64,000 nt of DNA from Nitrospira sp. (GTDB taxonomy: Bacteria; Nitrospirota; Nitrospiria; Nitrospirales; Nitrospiraceae): positions 750,179 to 814,178 of the forward strand of contig CP126121.1 of the NCBI GenBank assembly GCA_030123625.1, read 5' to 3'. The notes beneath the pieces are model-generated. The model did no database searches and had not been told where the DNA came from. It saw only the letters and a program-made list of their open reading frames with translations. Below, piece by piece: positions 36,271-45,272 of this stretch. A program made the translations under genes and the position numbers. How positions within the stretch are numbered: position 1 is the stretch's first letter; each line of letters starts with the position of its first letter.

Positions 36271-36572
36271 ATGCTGAAGAACCTTCAGAGAAGGATCGAA
36301 ATTCGGTGCAGCTCAGATCGGAAGGCAGCTTGGCCGGCCCATGGTCGGTAAACTCGAGCACGAGCGGCGAACCATTCAACCGGCCGAAACCATCTCTCCC
36401 GTCGTGGATCTCACGAACGTGACCTTTGTGGGAGAGGACGGCAAGCTTCTCCTCAAGCGGATGTGGCGAGAGGGAGCTCAATTGATCGCAGCAGGATGCT
36501 GCACCGGTCATCTTGCGAAAGAGATCACGCGCTCACCACCGAATGGATCTTCAGTCGATACGGAACACAATG
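36271..36572 (+). pseudogene. Frameshifted STAS-domain gene
   Basis: Read in two frames, this stretch rebuilds a STAS (anti-anti-sigma-like) domain: VQLRSEGSLAGPW in one frame, then after a one-base loss near 36342 VGKLEHERRTIQPAETISPVV, DLTNVTFVGEDGKLLLKRMW and REGAQLIAAGCCTGHLAKEIT in another. A start at 36271 (MLKNLQ) would need a second shift. The first frame stops at the TAA at 36348 if left uncorrected. Small STAS genes are often placed beside RND pumps. It has clearly decayed here, unless the shifts are sequencing errors. It overlaps the start of the next gene. Confidence 0.6.
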
Positions 36573-38021
36573 AGGGAACGCATCTTACGCACAATCAGTC
36601 TCTTGGTAGGGTCCGGCTTGCTCGCGGCCTGCGCCGTCGGACCGGATTATACACGGCCTAACCTCTCTCCACCGGCGTCATTCAGGATGGCGGGCGGCGA
36701 GCAAGAAGCCGAGTCTTTCGCGAATTTGCCCTGGTGGGAACTGCTCCAGGACCACACGCTTCAAAATCTGATTCGGACAGCCCTCCAGGAGAACAAGGAT
36801 CTCAAACGCGCCGTCGCTTCCGTCGAAGAATTTCAAGCTCGTCTGTTCATTGCCAGGATGGACTTCGCCCCGAAGGCCGACATCACGGGCAACGCACCGG
36901 CCATGGGGCGGAAGGCGGAATTTCTGTTTCCCGGCTTTCCGAACCCGTTCAACTATTATCTCCAAGGCAATCTCGCGTGGGAACTCGACATCTGGGGTCG
37001 CATTCGGCGATCGAATGAAGCGGCGCGCGGTGATCTCCTGGCACGCGAAGAAGCCAGACGAACCGTCGTGTTGCAGCTCGTCAGCGGGGTCGCGGAAGCC
37101 TACTTCGACCTCTTGCAGTTCGACCGGCAACTCGAAATCGCCAGGCGTACGTATCAGTCGTGGCAAGAATCGGTAAGGATCGCTCAGGCGCGTCTGCGAG
37201 AGGGGGTCATCGCCAAGCTCGACCTCGATCAATTCACGTCGGAGCGGGCCAATGCGGCGGCGCGAGTCGCGGAATTGGAACGGCAAATGGTGCAGAAAGA
37301 AAATCAGTTGAGCGCGCTCCTGGGACGTAATCCCGGTCAAATCGCCCGCGGCCGCTCGCTGACGGAGCAGGTGCTGCCACCCAGCGTTCCCGCCGGGCTC
37401 CCATCGGAGCTGCTGCAACGGAGACCGGACATCGTGCAAGCCGAACAGGACCTGGCGGCGGTGACGGCGAGAATCGGTGCAGCCAAAGCAGACCGGTTTC
37501 CGAAAGTCACCATCACCGGCATGTTGGGCGTCGCCAGCCCGCAGTTTTCCAGATTGATCGCGAACGAAACGGCGTTCGGCGTCGCCGGTCCCAGTCTGGC
37601 CGGTCCCTTGCTGAATGCCCAAATCCTCGGATTCCAACAGGAAGCCGTCGAAGCGCAAGCCAGGCAAGCACTGGCCCAGTACGAGCAGTCCATTCTCGTC
37701 GCGTTCAGAGAAGTGGAGAACGCTCTGGTCGCAGTACGGACCGCGCGGGAGCAGCGGGATGCACAGGCCGAACAGGTCGAGTCGCTTCAATCCGCCTTTC
37801 GCCAAGCCACGCTCCGCTACAAGAGCGGACTCGCTCATTATCTGGACGTGTTGATCGCCCAGCGCAATCTGTTCGAAGCCGAACTGTCGTTGACGAGCAC
37901 GCACAGGCTTTATCTCGTCTCGGTTGTACAACTGTACAAGGCCCTGGGCGGAGGCTGGTCGCCAAAAGATTCAGCTCAACAGATGCCGGCGGCCAACGTT
38001 GCCGAAGCACGGAAGGGGTGA
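36570..38021 (+). CDS. Outer-membrane efflux lipoprotein (NodT/OprM family)
   Basis: A 483-residue outer-membrane channel component. It begins with a lipoprotein signal ending SGLLAACAVGPDYTRP: Cys22 would be acylated, and GPDYxxP is the classic NodT/OprM start. Coiled-coil repeats follow (RLFIARMDFAPKADITG, EARRTVVLQLVSGVAEAYFDLL), with a second set from about residue 275 (LPSELLQRRPDIVQAEQDLAAVTARIGAAKADRFPKV). The ATG at 36570 is preferred; the in-frame ATG at 36543 is possible. It completes the tripartite pump. Confidence 0.93.
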   Translation: MRERILRTISLLVGSGLLAACAVGPDYTRPNLSPPASFRMAGGEQEAESFANLPWWELLQDHTLQNLIRTALQENKDLKRAVASVEEFQARLFIARMDFAPKADITGNAPAMGRKAEFLFPGFPNPFNYYLQGNLAWELDIWGRIRRSNEAARGDLLAREEARRTVVLQLVSGVAEAYFDLLQFDRQLEIARRTYQSWQESVRIAQARLREGVIAKLDLDQFTSERANAAARVAELERQMVQKENQLSALLGRNPGQIARGRSLTEQVLPPSVPAGLPSELLQRRPDIVQAEQDLAAVTARIGAAKADRFPKVTITGMLGVASPQFSRLIANETAFGVAGPSLAGPLLNAQILGFQQEAVEAQARQALAQYEQSILVAFREVENALVAVRTAREQRDAQAEQVESLQSAFRQATLRYKSGLAHYLDVLIAQRNLFEAELSLTSTHRLYLVSVVQLYKALGGGWSPKDSAQQMPAANVAEARKG

Positions 38022-38117
38022 ATTCGCATCCCGCCATGTTGCGCGGCGTGACGTTCTCATAGCCACTGAATAAAGTGTGGAAATCGCAAAGCGTTTCAGA
38101 ACAAGTACGAGCATGAA

Positions 38118-38133
38118 AAATCGATGTCGATTT
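38118..38133. repeat. Short palindrome AAATCGA-TG-TCGATTT
   Basis: A 16-base sequence with 7-base perfect arms and a 2-base centre in the gap between the efflux operon and the second YCII-like gene. It is a possible regulator site for the downstream genes. Function unknown. Confidence 0.35.
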
Positions 38134-38208
38134 CCTGTTTATTCGTTCGACTATAGATAAACGGAAGCATTGGCCAAACCGCTGAACGGAACGACCTAGG
38201 AGGCTGCC

Positions 38209-38634
38209 ATGCGATTCATGGTCATTGTGAAGGCGACACAAGAGTCGGAAGCGGGTGTCATGCCGAGCACACAATTACTGACCGAAATGGGCCAGTTCAA
38301 CGAAGAACTGGTGAAGGCGGGGGTGATGCTCGCGGGCGAAGGGCTCCAGCCGAGCTCGAAGGGTGCACGCGTCCGATTTTCGGGAAACACGCGCACCGTA
38401 ATCGACGGCCCTTTTGCCGAAACTAAAGAGCTTATTGCCGGCTATTGGCTCTGGCAGGTGAAGTCGAAGGAAGAGGCGATCGAATGGGTTAAACGCTGCC
38501 CCAACCCCATGTCGGGAGAATCCGAGATCGAAATTCGTCAAATCTTCGAAGCGGACGACTTCGGCGCCGAGTTCACGCCGGAACTGCGGGCGCAAGAAGA
38601 ACGATTGAGGGCGGAGACGACCAAAAAGAAATAG
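38209..38634 (+). CDS. YCII/DGPF-domain protein, second copy
   Basis: A 141-residue soluble protein with MRFMVIVKATQESEAGVMPS and TRTVIDGPFAETKELIAGYWLWQV, the conserved YCII/DGPF motif. The C-terminus is charged (AQEERLRAETTKKK). A strong AGGAGG site precedes the ATG. It is about 10 kb from the first copy (27308) and similar in plan. Members are often linked to ECF sigma genes, but none is seen here. Function unknown. Confidence 0.8.
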   Translation: MRFMVIVKATQESEAGVMPSTQLLTEMGQFNEELVKAGVMLAGEGLQPSSKGARVRFSGNTRTVIDGPFAETKELIAGYWLWQVKSKEEAIEWVKRCPNPMSGESEIEIRQIFEADDFGAEFTPELRAQEERLRAETTKKK

Positions 38635-38791
38635 AGACGTCTCTCCCAGGCCGGACGCCGAGCAGGCGGGCTGCACGATCGACGGTACTTTCCCGACGTG
38701 CGCGATACCGGCAAATCGGCTGACGCGATCGACTATCGAGAGTATCGATTGCAGCCTAGTTCATACGTAACCAGACCAGAAGGAGGCCATC

Positions 38792-39391
38792 ATGCAGTTG
38801 AAACATTTGGTAGTGACCACACTGTGCACCATGTTGACTGCCGCACCGGTTTTCGCAAAAGAAAAGAAGCATGAGAAAGCCATGGACCCTCAAGAGATGA
38901 TGGAGGTGTGGAAGAAACTGGCCCAGCCAGGCGAGCCGCACAAGCTGTTCGCGACATTGGCCGGCAGTTGGACGACCCAGACGAAAGAATGGATGGAGCC
39001 GGGCAAGCCGCCCTCGGAATCCACCGGCACGGCGGAAATAAAAATGCTGCTCGATGGACGATTCCTCTATCAGGAATACAACAGCCAAATGATGGGACAG
39101 CCTTACTCGGGTATCGGCATAGACGGATATGACAACCTGACCAAGAAATATGTCACGGTCTGGATCGATACAATGGGCACCGGCATCTTCTTCATGGAAG
39201 GCACAGCAAGCCCGGACGGCAAGACCATTACCTTGCGCGGTTCACATCCCGAGCCCGGCGGCGGCAAGATGACGCATCGTGCCGTTTGGAAGATCGTCGA
39301 CAACGACAACCAGATTTATGAGATGTACGGCGCCCATGGTAAGGAAAAGGAAATCAAGTTCCTGGAGATCATCTACACGCGGAAGCAGTGA
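38792..39391 (+). CDS. DUF1579 family exported protein
   Basis: A 199-residue protein with a signal peptide (MQLKHLVVTTLCTMLTAAPVFA) and a body (LATLAGSWTTQTKEWMEPGKPPSESTGTAEIKMLLDGRFLYQEY) that matches DUF1579, a beta-rich lipocalin-like family. It is secreted to the periplasm. GAAGGAGG precedes the ATG. It follows the YCII-like gene, which is a common pairing, but the role is not known. Confidence 0.82.
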   Translation: MQLKHLVVTTLCTMLTAAPVFAKEKKHEKAMDPQEMMEVWKKLAQPGEPHKLFATLAGSWTTQTKEWMEPGKPPSESTGTAEIKMLLDGRFLYQEYNSQMMGQPYSGIGIDGYDNLTKKYVTVWIDTMGTGIFFMEGTASPDGKTITLRGSHPEPGGGKMTHRAVWKIVDNDNQIYEMYGAHGKEKEIKFLEIIYTRKQ

Positions 39392-40063
39392 GGCTTATTT
39401 CGGAGCGGCTGAGTTGGCGTTTCGGCGTAAGGATGAATCCAGAAACCTATACCCTTGGTCATACAAAAAATGCGACCGACTTCATGTCGCAGCGCAGCTT
39501 GAACAAGTGGCCTTCTGCATAGGAGGAAACGGCTCCACACGCTTTGGCAGGCGAGTGGAGCCGCGACATCAACTTACTTCAGCGCGTCGAGTCCGGCTCC
39601 GAAGTTGATATGAAACGGCAGTCCTTCAAGCACGAGAGCCGGTACGGACTTCACCCCGGCAGCCTTGGCCTCTGTATGGTTCCTGTGAAAACCGTGCGCG
39701 CGCCCGCCCACGCGCATCACTGCGCTGCTGGAGGACGTGTTGGGGTGCAAGTGGTCCTGGAGCATTTTGCGCACTATTCATGCCGGCACTGCAAATTGAG
39801 GCATTGGAGCGTGAACGCGCCCAACAAGGCACTCCACCGAACGGGCTTGACGCCGACTTGCGGCGCCAAGCCCGCCGGTGAGCTCCGGTGTCGGGTCCTC
39901 CGCAGAAGCTACCGAGCGACGTATGACCAACTCCGATCCAGAAAGTACACCGTTCACATGATGGGACAACCCCTGTCGATTTTTTTGCGGTCGGACGACT
40001 AGCTTACGAGAAAACCGTAGACTGACCGTCGAATACCGGTCATCGAAAGAAAGGAGCCATGCA
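39392..40063. other. Intergenic region with a gene fragment
   Basis: About 670 bases with no intact gene. The only recognisable coding trace is the thioredoxin-like fragment at 39574-39774 on the minus strand. The right part (about 39830-40010) reads as non-coding. Base composition and codon order suggest decayed sequence. Confidence 0.5.
39574..39774 (-). pseudogene. C-terminal fragment of a thioredoxin-like protein
   Basis: The minus-strand reading ends HTEAKAAGVKSVPALVLEG and LPFHINFGAGLDALK, then stop, resembling the C-terminal part of thioredoxin/glutaredoxin-like proteins (AxxxGVxSVPALV). The redox CxxC region expected upstream is not found in this frame: a GTG at 39774 would be the first codon and the earlier sequence shifts frame. 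It is most likely a truncated or frameshifted remnant. Confidence 0.5.
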
Positions 40064-41245
40064 ATGAGCACGGTTCGAGTACTGGTCGGCACCAAAAAGG
40101 GGGCTTTCATTCTGACATCCGACGGGATTCGCAAGCGGTGGGACGTACAAGGACCGCACTTCGGAGGATGGGAGCTGTACCACCTCAAGGGCTCACCGGT
40201 GGATCCAAATCGGCTGTATGCCTCGCAAACCAGTAGCTGGTTCGGGCAAGTCATTCAACGGTCGGATGACGGCGGCAAGACTTGGAATCCGCCAGGCACC
40301 AAACCGGAAGATCTCATGGGATCCGACGGCATGCCGAAGGGTGAGAGCAACATGTTTCTGTACGATACCTCAGCGGAGACAGGAAAACCGCTCACGACTC
40401 ACCAACATTATGACGGCTCGCAGCGCCCATGGGAATTCAAACGGGTATGGCATCTCGAACCGTCATTGACTGATCCTGATACGGTCTACGCCGGCGTCGA
40501 GGACGCGGCCTTATTCCGTTCGACCGATGGTGGGCGTACCTGGCACGAGCTTGCCGGGCTACGCGAGGTGAAAGGAAATCTGTGGCAGCCCGGCGCCGGA
40601 GGGATGTGTTTGCATACGGTCATCCTGGACCGGACAAATCCTCAGCGTCTCTATATTGCCATCTCTGCGGCCGGCGCGTTCCGAACCGATGACGGCGGCA
40701 CGACATGGCGGGCGATCAACCGCGGCTTGAAATCGCAATATGAGTTGCCAGATCCGGATGCAGATGTCGGCCACTGTGTGCACAATATCACTATGCATTC
40801 ATCCCGCCCGAACGTGCTGTTCATGCAGAAGCACTGGGACGTGTTGCGGAGCGACGATGCCGGCGGGTCCTGGCACGAGATCAGCGGCAACTTGCCGAGC
40901 GATTTTGGATTCCCGATCGTCGTCCATGCTCATGAACCGAATACGATCTATGTCGTTCCCATCAAGAGCGACTCCGAACACTATCCACCGGAAGGCAAGC
41001 TGCGCGTGTACCGTAGCCGCACGGGAGGCAATGAGTGGGAAGCGCTGACGAAGGGCCTGCCGCAAGAGAATTGCTACGTCAATATATTGCGGGACGCGAT
41101 GACCGTCGATCAGCTCGATCCCTGCGGCATCTATTTCGGAACAACCGGAGGCCAGATCTATGGCTCCGCCGATGGCGGCGACAGTTGGGCACCTATCGTC
41201 CGGGACCTGCCGCCGGTGCTGTCGGTCGAGGTGCAGACGCTGTAG
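40064..41245 (+). CDS. BNR/Asp-box beta-propeller protein
   Basis: A 393-residue protein with at least five Asp-box repeats ([40 protein letters not shown]), each followed by a sheet strand. This is the pattern of sialidase/BNR or VPS10-like propellers. It starts [21 protein letters not shown] with no signal peptide, so it is cytoplasmic as read. There is no catalytic sialidase triad that I can identify. AAAGGAG precedes the ATG. A MoaD-like gene follows 100 bases later; such pairs occur in other genomes. Function unknown. Confidence 0.85.
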   Translation: MSTVRVLVGTKKGAFILTSDGIRKRWDVQGPHFGGWELYHLKGSPVDPNRLYASQTSSWFGQVIQRSDDGGKTWNPPGTKPEDLMGSDGMPKGESNMFLYDTSAETGKPLTTHQHYDGSQRPWEFKRVWHLEPSLTDPDTVYAGVEDAALFRSTDGGRTWHELAGLREVKGNLWQPGAGGMCLHTVILDRTNPQRLYIAISAAGAFRTDDGGTTWRAINRGLKSQYELPDPDADVGHCVHNITMHSSRPNVLFMQKHWDVLRSDDAGGSWHEISGNLPSDFGFPIVVHAHEPNTIYVVPIKSDSEHYPPEGKLRVYRSRTGGNEWEALTKGLPQENCYVNILRDAMTVDQLDPCGIYFGTTGGQIYGSADGGDSWAPIVRDLPPVLSVEVQTL

Positions 41246-41258
41246 CGTGAAGAAGGTC

Positions 41259-41324
41259 AAGGCTGAGGTTAAGGGTGAGCTTCGGAGCGGAAACACTCTT
41301 ACCTTGGCCTTTGACCTCAGCCTT
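41259..41324. repeat. Inverted repeat in the gap before the MoaD-like gene
   Basis: AAGGCTGAGGT (41259-41269) and ACCTCAGCCTT (41314-41324) are perfect 11-base complements, 44 bases apart, and the flanks TCAAGG and CCTTTGA nearly pair as well. It almost fills the gap between the propeller gene and the MoaD-like gene. There is no poly-T tail, so it is a structured spacer rather than a terminator. Confidence 0.55.
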
Positions 41325-41344
41325 ATCCTGAGGGGATCGAAAAA

Positions 41345-41641
41345 ATGGTACGCGTGATTCTGCCGCAACATCTACGAACTCTGGCGCGCGTCAACGGTGA
41401 AGTGACTCTTGAGGTCAACGGTCCGGTGACGCCACGCTCGGTCCTTGATGCACTTGAAGCCCGCTATCCGATGTTACGTGGGACGGTCCGTGATCACGCC
41501 ACACACAAGCGCCGGCCATTCGTGCGTTTTTTCGTCTGCGAGCAGGACCTCTCTCATGAGTCGCCGGATATGCCGCTGCCCGACGCCGTTGTGACGGGAA
41601 GCGAGCCGTTCCTGATCGTGGGAGCTATGGCAGGAGGATAG
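41345..41641 (+). CDS. MoaD/ThiS-like ubiquitin-fold protein
   Basis: A 98-residue beta-grasp protein ending in AGG, the C-terminal Gly-Gly used by sulfur carriers for adenylation and thiocarboxylation. It starts [23 protein letters not shown], as MoaD and ThiS do, then [16 protein letters not shown]. It is more distant than housekeeping MoaD, and no moaE, thiF or moeB is adjacent. A sulfur-carrier role linked to the propeller gene is possible. Confidence 0.82.
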   Translation: MVRVILPQHLRTLARVNGEVTLEVNGPVTPRSVLDALEARYPMLRGTVRDHATHKRRPFVRFFVCEQDLSHESPDMPLPDAVVTGSEPFLIVGAMAGG

Positions 41642-41701
41642 TTGCCGCAACATAGAAATCAAGAATACGTCGCCCGGACATTCAACCGAAAGGAGAAATC
41701 G

Positions 41702-42166
41702 ATGAACAAGCCAGTCAAGCCGATTCCAGAGGGAATGCATACGGTGACCCCGCACTTGGTGTGCGCCGGTGCGGCCAAAGCGATTGAATTTTACGAAAAG
41801 GCCTTCAACGCCGTGGAGTTGTGTAAGGTACCCGGACCGGAAGGAAAACTTCTTCATGCCTTGATCCGAATCGGAGATTCTCCCGTCATGCTCGTCGATG
41901 AATTTCCCGATCACCACTCATTCGGGCCGAAGTCGCTTAAAGGTTCGCCCGTCACCATCCATCTCTATGTCCAGGATGTGGAGGCAGTCTTCAACCAAGC
42001 CGTGGCAGCGGGCGCGACAGTCACGATGCCGGTCGCCGACATGTTCTGGGGAGATCGTTACGGCCTGCTGGAGGACCCCTTTGGTCATCACTGGTCGATC
42101 GCCACTCATATTCGAGACGTCAATCCGAATGAGCTGCAAGAGGCGGCTCGGAAGGCTTGCGGCTAG
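41702..42166 (+). CDS. VOC/glyoxalase-type protein (PhnB-like)
   Basis: A 154-residue soluble protein with vicinal-oxygen-chelate repeats: TPHLVCAGAAKAIEFYEKAFNAVEL in the first half and VTIHLYVQDVEAVFNQAVAAGA..DPFGHHWSIATH in the second. It resembles PhnB-type VOC proteins of unclear substrate. AAGGAG is correctly placed for the ATG at 41702; the upstream frame is unsupported. Cellular role unknown. Confidence 0.88.
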   Translation: MNKPVKPIPEGMHTVTPHLVCAGAAKAIEFYEKAFNAVELCKVPGPEGKLLHALIRIGDSPVMLVDEFPDHHSFGPKSLKGSPVTIHLYVQDVEAVFNQAVAAGATVTMPVADMFWGDRYGLLEDPFGHHWSIATHIRDVNPNELQEAARKACG

Positions 42167-42502
42167 GCCGACTGCAGTCACGGCAATGTGAAGAGTTCAG
42201 AAGAAACATGCGGCAATCCCATGTCCGCTATGTCGAGGGATTCATCTCGCCCGTTCCGAAAAAGAAATTGAGCGCCTATCGTGCGGTTCATGCAAAATAG
42301 TAATCGCTAATCTAATCTCATCGTTTTCTCGCTTTGTATCAAAGTTGAACGCTCGGGGATTGCCGGGTAGTATCACGCGCACTCATGTGCTAGGTTGCAT
42401 AGTAATCCATCAACATAGTCTGGAACAGATCGCTCGTCCTCCTCATCCTTCCCGCGATCCCTTTCCAGTCTACAGACGAATCACTTCTCACAGGAGGTCC
42501 CT
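42167..42502. other. Intergenic region before the FKBP gene
   Basis: About 335 bases with no supported gene. It contains an AT-richer part (42300-42350) likely to hold the promoter of the FKBP lipoprotein gene. No hairpin with a T-run is clear. Confidence 0.4.
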
Positions 42503-43045
42503 ATGAGACGCCCATGCCTATTTTTTTCGCTATCCAGTTGGAGCGCAGTTCTGTTGCTTTCAGCTGTGGCGGCGTGCGCCGGAGAACAAAAGAAAGGAGT
42601 CTCACCAATGACCGTCTCGAACGGGAAACAAGTGACCTTGGAATACACCCTGCAATTGGACGATCAATCAGTCGTGGATACCAATGTCGGCGGGGAGCCG
42701 TTGAAGGTGACTCAGGGCAGTCATCAAATCATTCCGGGTGTCGAGAAGCAGATCGAGGGTATGGCGGTTGGCGAGAAAAAGAAGTTCTCGGTAGCCCCGA
42801 CGGAGGGTTACGGCACCGTCGATCCTAAAGCATTTCAGGAGGTCGACAAAAAAATGGTACCGGCCGATGCCCAGAAGGTTGGGATGCAGTTGGAGGGTAC
42901 CACCGCCGAGGGACGAAAGGTTTTCCCTCGTATTTCCGCAGTGAAAAACGATACGGTCGTGCTGGATTTCAACCATCCGCTGGCCGGCAAGACACTCTAC
43001 TTCGACGTCAAAGTCCTGGACGTCGCGCAAGCATCGTTGAAGTGA
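42503..43045 (+). CDS. FKBP-type peptidyl-prolyl isomerase, lipoprotein
   Basis: A 180-residue protein. The N-terminus is a lipoprotein signal (LLLSAVAACAGEQ, lipobox VAAC). After a short linker, an FKBP/SlyD-like domain follows: KQVTLEYTLQLDDQSVVDTN, IIPGVEKQIEGMAVGEKKKFSVAPTEGYG and a flap domain. The SlyD His-rich tail is absent. It probably helps fold periplasmic or outer-membrane proteins. A GGAGG site precedes the ATG. Confidence 0.9.
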   Translation: MRRPCLFFSLSSWSAVLLLSAVAACAGEQKKGVSPMTVSNGKQVTLEYTLQLDDQSVVDTNVGGEPLKVTQGSHQIIPGVEKQIEGMAVGEKKKFSVAPTEGYGTVDPKAFQEVDKKMVPADAQKVGMQLEGTTAEGRKVFPRISAVKNDTVVLDFNHPLAGKTLYFDVKVLDVAQASLK

Positions 43046-43054
43046 TCCCGACCT

Positions 43055-43086
43055 TTCGTGCGGGGCGGTGGATCCCCCCGCACGAA
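43055..43086. terminator. Strong hairpin after the FKBP gene
   Basis: TTCGTGCGGGG (43055-43065) pairs perfectly with CCCCGCACGAA (43076-43086): an 11-base stem with a 10-base loop, 9 bases after the FKBP stop. No T-run follows, so termination would be inefficient or Rho-assisted; it may instead protect the 3' end. Confidence 0.5.
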
Positions 43087-43243
43087 GCGATGCTCCCCTT
43101 CGAGCACCTGCTCATTGAAGCTCGCCCGCATGCCGTCCGATGGCGCACCCTATCCCATTTTAGTCTTTGCGCTCTGTTACCAACTTTCTTTCGCTCAGCG
43201 TCTACGGACAACGGCGACTACCAGCCTGCTGTCGCACGTGCTC

Positions 43244-44080
43244 CTAACTCAGAAAGAGCCGATCGAACGACGTGCGCCGTCCTTCCAACTGCGGGATTTG
43301 ATCGAAATCCTCCTGCTTCAATTTTTCGGCGGTTCGTTGATGCAATTCGCGGTAGGTCAGCTTGCCTTCAGCTTCTTTGATCGACTCAACCAGGTAATAG
43401 GTCAGAGCCCCATTGTAAGATCCGCCGATATGTGCATCGGCGGAAGTCTGTGTATCGCGGCAGCCGGTGATCAACATTTCACCAATATCAGCATCGACGA
43501 TATCGCTCTTTCGCTTGCGTCCACGAGGCGCCTTTCTGATTTGCCCTCGAAGCGTCCCACGTAGTTTCCGGCCGGACTCCGTCGCCATGAGATCCAACGG
43601 GCACGGGAGGTACCGTTGTCTTCTGGAAGCGTCCAACGGGTTCATCACGCGCGTGATGGTGCCGGAGTGACAGCAGTCCATGATGACAGTCAGGCTTACT
43701 CCTGACCGAAGTTTTCCCAAGGTTTTTCGCAGCCAGTCGTCGCGGAAAGGATCCTTCCAATCCAGATCGGTGGGACACAAGATCTCATCGCGCTTATCCG
43801 CTTCGTCACCATTATCGTCCGGTACGTTTGACCCATGTCCTGAATAATGGAGGAGCAGGACATCGCCCTTCTTCCCTTTCGTAATCAGTTTTTTAATGGC
43901 TTGTTCCATCGCTTTTTTCGTCGCTTGGGCATCCGTCAGGGTTATGATGTCCTTGTCGTCAAAGCCGTAATAGGTCGTCAACGCCCCCTTCAGATTCTTC
44001 ACGTCATTGACGCACCCTTGGAGATCAGCGCCGGGCACCTGATACTTATTGATCCCGATGAGCACGGCTCGTTTGGCCAT
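43244..44080 (-). CDS. Metacaspase-like cysteine protease
   Basis: A 278-residue caspase-family protein of the bacterial type-I metacaspase class. The catalytic His lies in LLLHYSGHGSNVPD (about residue 82) and the Cys in VIMDCCHSGTIT (about 137). There is no signal peptide and no additional domain. It begins AKRAVLIGINKYQVPG, as such proteins usually do. AGGAGG precedes the ATG. The upstream gene on the same strand (44519-45067) encodes a SLATT-like membrane protein, 438 bases away. Bacterial caspases cut after basic residues and some serve in phage defence or regulated death; any such role here is inferred. Confidence 0.88.
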   Translation of the reverse strand: MAKRAVLIGINKYQVPGADLQGCVNDVKNLKGALTTYYGFDDKDIITLTDAQATKKAMEQAIKKLITKGKKGDVLLLHYSGHGSNVPDDNGDEADKRDEILCPTDLDWKDPFRDDWLRKTLGKLRSGVSLTVIMDCCHSGTITRVMNPLDASRRQRYLPCPLDLMATESGRKLRGTLRGQIRKAPRGRKRKSDIVDADIGEMLITGCRDTQTSADAHIGGSYNGALTYYLVESIKEAEGKLTYRELHQRTAEKLKQEDFDQIPQLEGRRTSFDRLFLS

Positions 44081-44518
44081 ACCTCCTCCTTTCTGTGATT
44101 GAATAGCGCAAGAATGAGCGAGACGAAATTCGAGATACGTGTCGACCTGTGACCTGAGCCATCAGCTTGCCGGTACGCATTTACACGAAGTGACTTTGCT
44201 TGATTGCATTCCTATGTACTCTTTCTAAGGATTTTTTTCACTATGGTTTCTTCAATGGGGGTGAAGAAGTTGTGGAACCTCTGGGTAAGCGGCTCGAAGC
44301 CATGGAATGGAGAATCTAACCCGATACGGTACTGTCTCGTAATAGGTACGATAAGGTCGATGAATATTCATAAAGTCATCCCAGCCTCACTGGCTGACTA
44401 AAACGCGTCGATCTTACCCCTGAGTCAGCTCTGCATAGACGCGATTGAAATCAATATCAAGGTTTGACAAAGATTCATACTAATATTCCACTCAATAGAC
44501 CGGCTCAACCCTGCACCT
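44081..44518. other. Gap between the metacaspase and DUF4231 genes
   Basis: 438 bases, AT-richer than neighbours, with no supported gene on either strand. It likely holds the metacaspase promoter. I could not find a third component of the putative pair here; short frames on both strands give nothing recognisable. Confidence 0.4.
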
Positions 44519-45067
44519 TCACGGCAACGAGGGTGTCTTGTCATCCGTCTCCTTTTTATCTTTGAACACCTGCGTGATGTAGGACTTGACCTCTTCACGA
44601 CTGAGTTCTTCAACTCGAGTCGCGAAGGCAGGATAGGCCTGAACATGTGTTTGGCCGGCATAGATTCCGCTCAGCTGTAGAAATTGCCAGCCTTCGCTCT
44701 TGAGCGATTCGGTCATCTGTCGGTAGTGGCCCCATCGCTCGCCGTAGCGAAAAAACTCTTCCACGGCGGCGCTCAATGCCACCACAAGGCTGACGATGAA
44801 CGTAAGTGTTTGAACTAATCCCTGCATGTCGCTGCCGACGTTCAAACTGACCAATGCTGGCACGATCACACCGCCGATGATCGTCGCCAGACGGAGCCTC
44901 CGATACCACCATACGGACTCCTGCGCCTTCCCATCCATCCAAATCACCAGTTCCAACCACCGCGCCCGCAGGAACTGTTTGTTCAGTTCCGGCAACTCGA
45001 TTGCGGAAATCAGTTGATCCATCTCGGTCCGCATGTGTGCATGGTCGGTCGTCTTGTTCATATTCAT
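44519..45067 (-). CDS. DUF4231/SLATT-like two-helix membrane protein
   Basis: A 182-residue protein: a cytoplasmic N-terminus, two close transmembrane helices (IIGGVIVPALVSLNVG and TFIVSLVVALSAAVEEFF) and a soluble helical C-terminus (RWGHYRQMTESLKSEGWQFLQLSGIY). This matches the DUF4231/SLATT superfamily, predicted as pore-forming effectors in nucleotide-dependent conflict systems. AGGAGG precedes the ATG at 45067, while the frame extends to 45088. It lies upstream of the metacaspase gene on the same strand. Confidence 0.78.
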   Translation of the reverse strand: MNMNKTTDHAHMRTEMDQLISAIELPELNKQFLRARWLELVIWMDGKAQESVWWYRRLRLATIIGGVIVPALVSLNVGSDMQGLVQTLTFIVSLVVALSAAVEEFFRYGERWGHYRQMTESLKSEGWQFLQLSGIYAGQTHVQAYPAFATRVEELSREEVKSYITQVFKDKKETDDKTPSLP

Positions 45068-45272
45068 AGAGCCCTCCTGTGCAAGCAACGCTGGCCCACC
45101 TCTCTACACATTACACCAGCCCATGAACCAACGGAGGAATACGCTAAGCTATGCATGCTAAGGAAGCGGCGATGATGGTGTGTCGCCATAACAAAGGATC
45201 GAACGGGATATGATGGGTATCCCTACAGATACCATAAGTAGGTGGGATAACGGAACCTCGAGTTATCGTGTC

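Noticed and set aside
36678..37931. 417-codon minus-strand open frame opposite the efflux channel gene
   Set aside because: No homology-like motifs and no SD; the plus-strand protein is clear.
44204..44401. 65-codon plus-strand frame between the metacaspase and DUF4231 genes
   Set aside because: No SD, hydrophobic run by chance; would be antisense to the presumed transcript.
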